Source: Aquificales bacterium (GTDB taxonomy: Bacteria > Aquificota > Aquificia > Aquificales > QOAS01). From it: a stretch of 32,469 bases of DNA. Positions 28,478-32,469 of this stretch are shown piece by piece; the stretch's first letter is position 1; every line of letters begins with the position of its first letter. The notes beneath the pieces were generated by a model. The model was not told the DNA's origin and ran no database searches. It saw only the letters and a program-made list of their open reading frames with translations. A program made the position numbers and the translations under genes. The stretch is taken from assembly GCA_012962155.1 (NCBI GenBank), contig DTXZ01000012.1, positions 1 to 32,469 of the forward strand. The letters run 5' to 3'.

Positions 28478-29407
28478 AAACTTCTCCCCCCCGTAGGTTA
28501 CCAGTTCTACCTTTCCTTCCCTTAGAAGGGTTTCTATAAGTTCTTCAAAACCCTCCTCGGTTAAATTTAAAGCCCTTTTTAACTCCCCGAGGGGGGAAGG
28601 TCTCCTCTTTACCAAGTTGAGAAGTTTTTCCCTAACCTTTTCCGCTTCGGTTTTTTTCTTCGGTTCCAAACGCAGATAGTTATAACAAACTATATCGGTG
28701 GGGTTGTAGTTTACCCTTCGGGCTATTTGAATAAGCTCCTCTTCGGTTAAACCTTGGACGCGGTAGGCGGGAGGGCGGACTACCGTATTTATCTGCCAAC
28801 GGTCGGGCTTTAGGCGATGTATCCATTCGCCTATCTTTTCCACCTCCCCGGGGGAGTCGTTTATCCCCTTAACGAAAAGGGTTTCTATCCAAATTTCCCC
28901 TCCGAAGGTTTCTTTTAACTTTTTCAAGCCTTTCAGGACCTTTTCCACCGTTAAACCCTTGACGGGGTGGTTTACTTTTCTAAAAACCTTCTCGGTTACA
29001 GCATCCAACGAGGGAGAAACTAGGTCTACATACTTGAGCTCTTTTAAAACTTCTCCCATCCAGAGGGTGGAAGCGTTGGTAAGGAGTGCCACCTTAAGGT
29101 CGGGTCTAATCTCTTTTACAAACTTTGCTATTTCTCCAAACCGGGTGTGCAAGGTTGGTTCACCGTTTCCCGAAAATGTTACAAAGTCCAACTCCAATTC
29201 GGGGTTGGAAAGGATCTCTTCCAATTCCCCTTTTACCACCTCGGTGGGAACCCATTCTCTCCTTTCCAATGTTAGGTTTTGCCTTTGGGTTTTTCCACAC
29301 TCGCAGTATACACAATCCATAGAACAAACTTTTGAGGGTGGGAGCAGGTCAACTCCCAAGGAGAGCCCCAGTCTTCGGGAAAGAACGGGTCCAAAGACGT
29401 ATTGCAT
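28451..29407 (-). CDS. Radical SAM protein (COG0731-like) with C-terminal winged-helix domain
   Basis: SKVCSMDCVYCECG radical-SAM Cys motif; FVTFSGNGEPTLH; VSPSLDAVTEKVFRKVNHP; C-terminal wHTH-like segment. Confidence 0.9.
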   Translation of the reverse strand: MQYVFGPVLSRRLGLSLGVDLLPPSKVCSMDCVYCECGKTQRQNLTLERREWVPTEVVKGELEEILSNPELELDFVTFSGNGEPTLHTRFGEIAKFVKEIRPDLKVALLTNASTLWMGEVLKELKYVDLVSPSLDAVTEKVFRKVNHPVKGLTVEKVLKGLKKLKETFGGEIWIETLFVKGINDSPGEVEKIGEWIHRLKPDRWQINTVVRPPAYRVQGLTEEELIQIARRVNYNPTDIVCYNYLRLEPKKKTEAEKVREKLLNLVKRRPSPLGELKRALNLTEEGFEELIETLLREGKVELVTYGGEKFLTSTQKGE

Positions 29408-29489
29408 TATTTAATAGTTAATACCCCCTTAGAAGTAAAGGGGTGAGGGTGTTTAGAAAAGCTTGAGGAAAACAAAAAGAAGGAGAAAT

Positions 29490-31430
29490 CTAATTCAATA
29501 GTTCCAAAGCTTTGAGAACTTGCAAACCCGCTTTGTTTACCGAGGTTCTACCTATCAGACCCGAAACCCTCAAAACGACCAATTCTTTTTCAAAGGTTTC
29601 CTTATCCAAGCCGGAGAGCTTTAGAGCTTGCTCAATGTTTTTGGGCAAAATACGAACCTTTTCTTCCTTTACGTAGAGGTTTCCAACCTTCCTTAAGGCT
29701 TCTAAGACCCTTACCGCGGTGGGTGTTAAAGGTTGGGCTACCCCTTCGGGAACTCCCGCAAGGGCTTCTTTAATTAACTCACCCGCGGGGGTTAGGACTA
29801 CCGCATTGTTTTGCAATATGTTTAGAAATCCCCTTGCCTCCAATTTATTTAGGGCGTAGGTAACCTCCTCTTTCCAGTTTTCGTCAAATTGGGCGTAAAC
29901 GTCCTCCACAAAGAAACCTTTGGAGGGTATTTTATGAAGTACTTGGAGTTCAAATCTTGTAATATGGGGTAGCCTCCTTATTTTGTAGGCCAGCTCTGAG
30001 TAAAGTCTTCCGGCAACGGTGGGTTCTCCCGCACCTATTAGGTTCTCTTCCAAAGCCTGTCTATACCATTCGGTATTGGGTGCGGAAATTTCCCTATTGG
30101 TTATAGTTATAGCCTTAACCGCGGTGGAGGAAATTTCCCTTATACCCCTCCTCTTCATGTCTTCAAGGACTTTTTCCCCAAACTCCGTTAGTTTGTAAAC
30201 CTTTTTACCTTCCCATTCCTGGGATGTAATTAGGTTGAAAGCCTCAAGTGAGTGCAAAGCTTCTTGAACCACGTCGGCGAGTTTTTCCAGCCACCGATTA
30301 CCTTTTTCGTAGAAGGACTTAAACAGTTCCTCGACCGATTTTACCTCCGCAAACTTCTTCCTAATTTCCTCCTTTTTCTTATAGTTGAAGTCTTGGTTTA
30401 TTTTCCTTCCGTAGTATTCTAGCAGATGTTTGTACTCCTTAAGGGGTTTTTCCAACAGGAAGTGGACCACATTTTCCACGGTGGGAACCACTTCGGGGTT
30501 TTTGGGATATTCCTCACTCCAGATGAAGTCTATAGTTTTTAAAAGTTGGGCCTCAAGGATTTCTATATTGAAGGTCTTTACAGGAGGATATTCTTTATCT
30601 TTCCAGCGCCTATAGACTTCCAAAAGTTTTTCCCCTGCGGGATAGAGATTTCCACTTTCATCAACCAATCCGAGTTCCCACAAGGTTTCCTTTTGGGTAT
30701 CCGATAGGGCCTCAAAACCTTCATCGAGGATTTTCACCAACGAATAGAGTATGTCTTCGCTTATCAAAACCGGTAAACTCGGGGATATGTAGTTTAGGGC
30801 TTCCTTGACGGCCTTTCCCAGCCCGGTGAAGGCGTAAATGTCGCTATTTGGAACGGAGAAGGCTATAAGTCTCATAGACTCCAAAAGTTGGGGATATCTT
30901 CCACCTTCGGGTAGTTTACCGCTTTCGTTGGGTCCAACAGGGGTTTTCTTAATGTATTCCGTCAACTCTTTGGAAATTTCCAAACGAGGTGTGGCGTTTT
31001 TAAATATTTCATAAATCTCCTTGGCATAGGAGTTTACCGCTTTGTATTCACCTTTCTTTTCCTCCTTACGGAGTTCTATAAATCCTCTCTCCTCCAAAAG
31101 TTTTTCCGTTAATTTACCCGGAAGATCTTTGTTTTCTATCGCATCGGCAATGGCGGTAATAATTTCCGTTCCGAGCCACCGGAAGGTTTCGTCCCACTCG
31201 CTTGGATGTTTTATTAGGCCTTTTTGGACCATCTCCTCAAGGATTACCGCCAAAGCCCTACCCCAATAGGTCAAACCGTATTTAAGGGGCCGATAGGGTT
31301 CCGCCAAGTTCTGAAATTCCAATTCGGTAAAGATCTCTTCCCTTTCGGGGGCTACCGCTACCTCTTTTTTTTTCCTTTCGCCTTCTAAAAGTTCAAGAAG
31401 TGCCAACGCATGTTCTTTTCTAATAAGCAT
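29490..31430 (-). CDS. DUF505-family protein with multiple winged-helix-like segments
   Basis: 646 aa; MLIRKEHALALLELLEGER...LAEPYRPLKYGLTYWGRALAVILEEMVQKGLI resembles DUF505 proteins of Aquificota/methanococci from memory. Several helix-helix-wing-like segments, e.g. TPTAVRVLEALRKVGNLYVKEEKVRI... SD GGGAGGAG. Confidence 0.75.
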   Translation of the reverse strand: MLIRKEHALALLELLEGERKKKEVAVAPEREEIFTELEFQNLAEPYRPLKYGLTYWGRALAVILEEMVQKGLIKHPSEWDETFRWLGTEIITAIADAIENKDLPGKLTEKLLEERGFIELRKEEKKGEYKAVNSYAKEIYEIFKNATPRLEISKELTEYIKKTPVGPNESGKLPEGGRYPQLLESMRLIAFSVPNSDIYAFTGLGKAVKEALNYISPSLPVLISEDILYSLVKILDEGFEALSDTQKETLWELGLVDESGNLYPAGEKLLEVYRRWKDKEYPPVKTFNIEILEAQLLKTIDFIWSEEYPKNPEVVPTVENVVHFLLEKPLKEYKHLLEYYGRKINQDFNYKKKEEIRKKFAEVKSVEELFKSFYEKGNRWLEKLADVVQEALHSLEAFNLITSQEWEGKKVYKLTEFGEKVLEDMKRRGIREISSTAVKAITITNREISAPNTEWYRQALEENLIGAGEPTVAGRLYSELAYKIRRLPHITRFELQVLHKIPSKGFFVEDVYAQFDENWKEEVTYALNKLEARGFLNILQNNAVVLTPAGELIKEALAGVPEGVAQPLTPTAVRVLEALRKVGNLYVKEEKVRILPKNIEQALKLSGLDKETFEKELVVLRVSGLIGRTSVNKAGLQVLKALELLN

Positions 31431-31472
31431 TCGTTCTCCTCCCTTATGGTGTTAAGGTTTGAAACTTGTAAA

Positions 31473-31502
31473 AGTATATATTTAGAAACTTTCTAAAGGC
31501 AA
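31473..31502 (-). promoter_or_regulatory. Predicted DUF505 promoter with a palindromic operator in the spacer
   Basis: Minus strand TTGCCT - 18 nt - TATACT; the spacer contains the perfect palindrome TTTAGAAA-C-TTTCTAAA (plus-strand 31481-31497). Confidence 0.55.
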
Positions 31503-31518
31503 ATATAAAGCCTTTTTT
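31495..31518 (+). terminator. Intrinsic-terminator-like hairpin between the divergent DUF505 and OMP relic
   Basis: AAAGGC-AAATATAAA-GCCTTTTTT. Confidence 0.4.
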
Positions 31519-31571
31519 CCGAGTGGCAAGGGAGAGAGACTTTTAAGGTAAAAATTAAACTTTTAATTGCT

Positions 31572-31975
31572 GTGGCAAGAAAGAAACTGCTTATAGCTAC
31601 CGTGTTTGCCATGGAACTAGGCTATGCCCAAAATTGGAATTTAACCCTGCAACCTTACTTTACCTACATAAACTACTCCAACAGCGGTGTAAAAAAGAAC
31701 GGTTACTCTTCCTCCCTATACGGAGTGCTCTCTATAGACATGGGAACCCATACAGTTGAGAGAGCAACAGGCGGGTTATTCGCAATATAAAGAAATTGAT
31801 ACGGGGAAAGATGTAGCGTTTTAACCACTACCCTTTCGGTGAAATAGGCTTTCTAAATTATGAGGCATCTTATTCTTTTGCTTTCTTCTCAGATAAAAAA
31901 CTTACGGAGGCTCTTTTGAAGAAGACTTCAAGGTAATCCTAGAGCCAAGGCTACCTTAGGCATTTTTCTTCCTAA
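31572..31975 (+). pseudogene. Decayed outer-membrane/porin-like protein gene with several frameshifts
   Basis: Signal peptide MARKKLLIATVFAMELGYAQ then NWNLTLQPYFTYINYSNSGVKKNGYSSSLYGVLSIDMGTHTVE in frame 1; AGYSQYKEIDTGKDVAF in a second frame; RFNHYPFGEIGFLNYEASYSFAFFSDKKLTE in another; GSFEEDFKVILEPRLP after a further shift. Confidence 0.7.
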
Positions 31976-32050
31976 AATACGATTCCCGAGAATTCACAAC
32001 AATGTGTTAAAAAAAACGGTAATTCACGAGATGGTAAGGTGTAGAAATAG

Positions 32051-32317
32051 TCAATTCTTCAAGTAAGTTGAGTGCCCAGTAGCTCTTCTTTCCTGATTTT
32101 TCTTCTTTCCTGCAAGTGCTACTACCCTGTATATTCCTGCTTTCTTGATGGTTTTATCATAACTTCCCGAAGCTAGAAGCCTTCCATCGGGACTAAAAGC
32201 GACTGAAAAAACCATCAATTTATGCCCCTCAAGGGTTTTTATATATTTTACAACAACTTTCCGAAGTTCTAGCTTTTTTCTGGAGTTTTGTAAAGCTTCT
32301 CTCCCACTTTTGCCCAA
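32051..32317 (-). pseudogene. Orphan WD40-repeat fragment
   Basis: A single blade KYIKTLEGHKLMVFSVAFSPDGRLLASGSYDKTIK lies in an 88-aa ORF; the surrounding residues do not continue the repeat. Confidence 0.6.
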
Positions 32318-32358
32318 CCGTTTAGAAAGAAGCTAATCACAAACCTTTAAGCGAGAAA

Positions 32359-32469
32359 GTGAATAAGAGAAGGAAGGGGAAGAAAAGGGAGAAGAAAGAG
32401 AAACATTATTGGGAATACATACCTGAGATAGCGAAGTGTTTAAGGGAAGGTATAACAGGTGTAAGAGCG
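32359..32469 (+). CDS. Partial ORF running off the window, unknown product
   Basis: GTG-initiated, open to the window end: VNKRRKGKKREKKEKHYWEYIPEIAKCLREGITGVRA. Basic N-terminus; possibly DNA-binding or a transposase start, not resolvable here. Confidence 0.3.
   Translation, partial: MNKRRKGKKREKKEKHYWEYIPEIAKCLREGITGVRA

Noticed and set aside
29422-29446. ACCCCCTT...AAGGGGT hairpin between DUF505 and the radical SAM gene
   Set aside because: Plausible weak terminator for DUF505, but it has a bulge and no strong T-tract on the relevant strand; not enough support for a feature.

Overview
The window (32.5 kb) looks like a compact, operon-poor bacterial chromosome of Aquificota / Desulfurobacteriaceae type. 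This lineage call is inferred from gene content (split carB, Kor-type 2-oxoacid:ferredoxin oxidoreductase, class I fumarase beta subunit, DUF505, minimal SufBC); no search was run. Most genes are housekeeping: hemB, groES/groEL, tRNA-Met(CAT), thi4, carB N-terminal half, rsmE, korA/korB, tsaE, tsaC, murJ, fumarase beta, proS, guaA, scpA, mobB, galU, sufC/sufB, sbcD-like, ydcF-like, engB, a NurA-like protein, a radical SAM protein and DUF505. Points of interest: (1) an abrupt junction at about 460 that joins a neutral-ceramidase fragment (minus strand) to a 5'-truncated flgI (plus strand), probably a chimera or breakpoint; (2) unusual packing, in which 9 of 11 convergent gene pairs overlap at their 3' ends (four share a 4-bp TTAA/TTAG double stop) and five divergent pairs have 9-27 nt between start codons; (3) many non-Shine-Dalgarno genes with -10-like boxes only about 9-12 nt from the ATG, suggesting leaderless transcripts; (4) a perfect 8-1-8 palindrome filling the spacer of the predicted DUF505 promoter; (5) a PD-(D/E)XK-nuclease-like ORF split by one in-frame TAA; (6) similar C/G hairpin plus T-tract elements ending 36-40 nt before korA, korB and sufC; (7) a decayed region at the right end holding a frameshifted outer-membrane-protein relic and an orphan WD40 blade. 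I did not find a convincing, clearly novel multi-gene defence or metabolic system. The DUF505 locus and the NurA-like protein are the best candidates for under-characterised biology.
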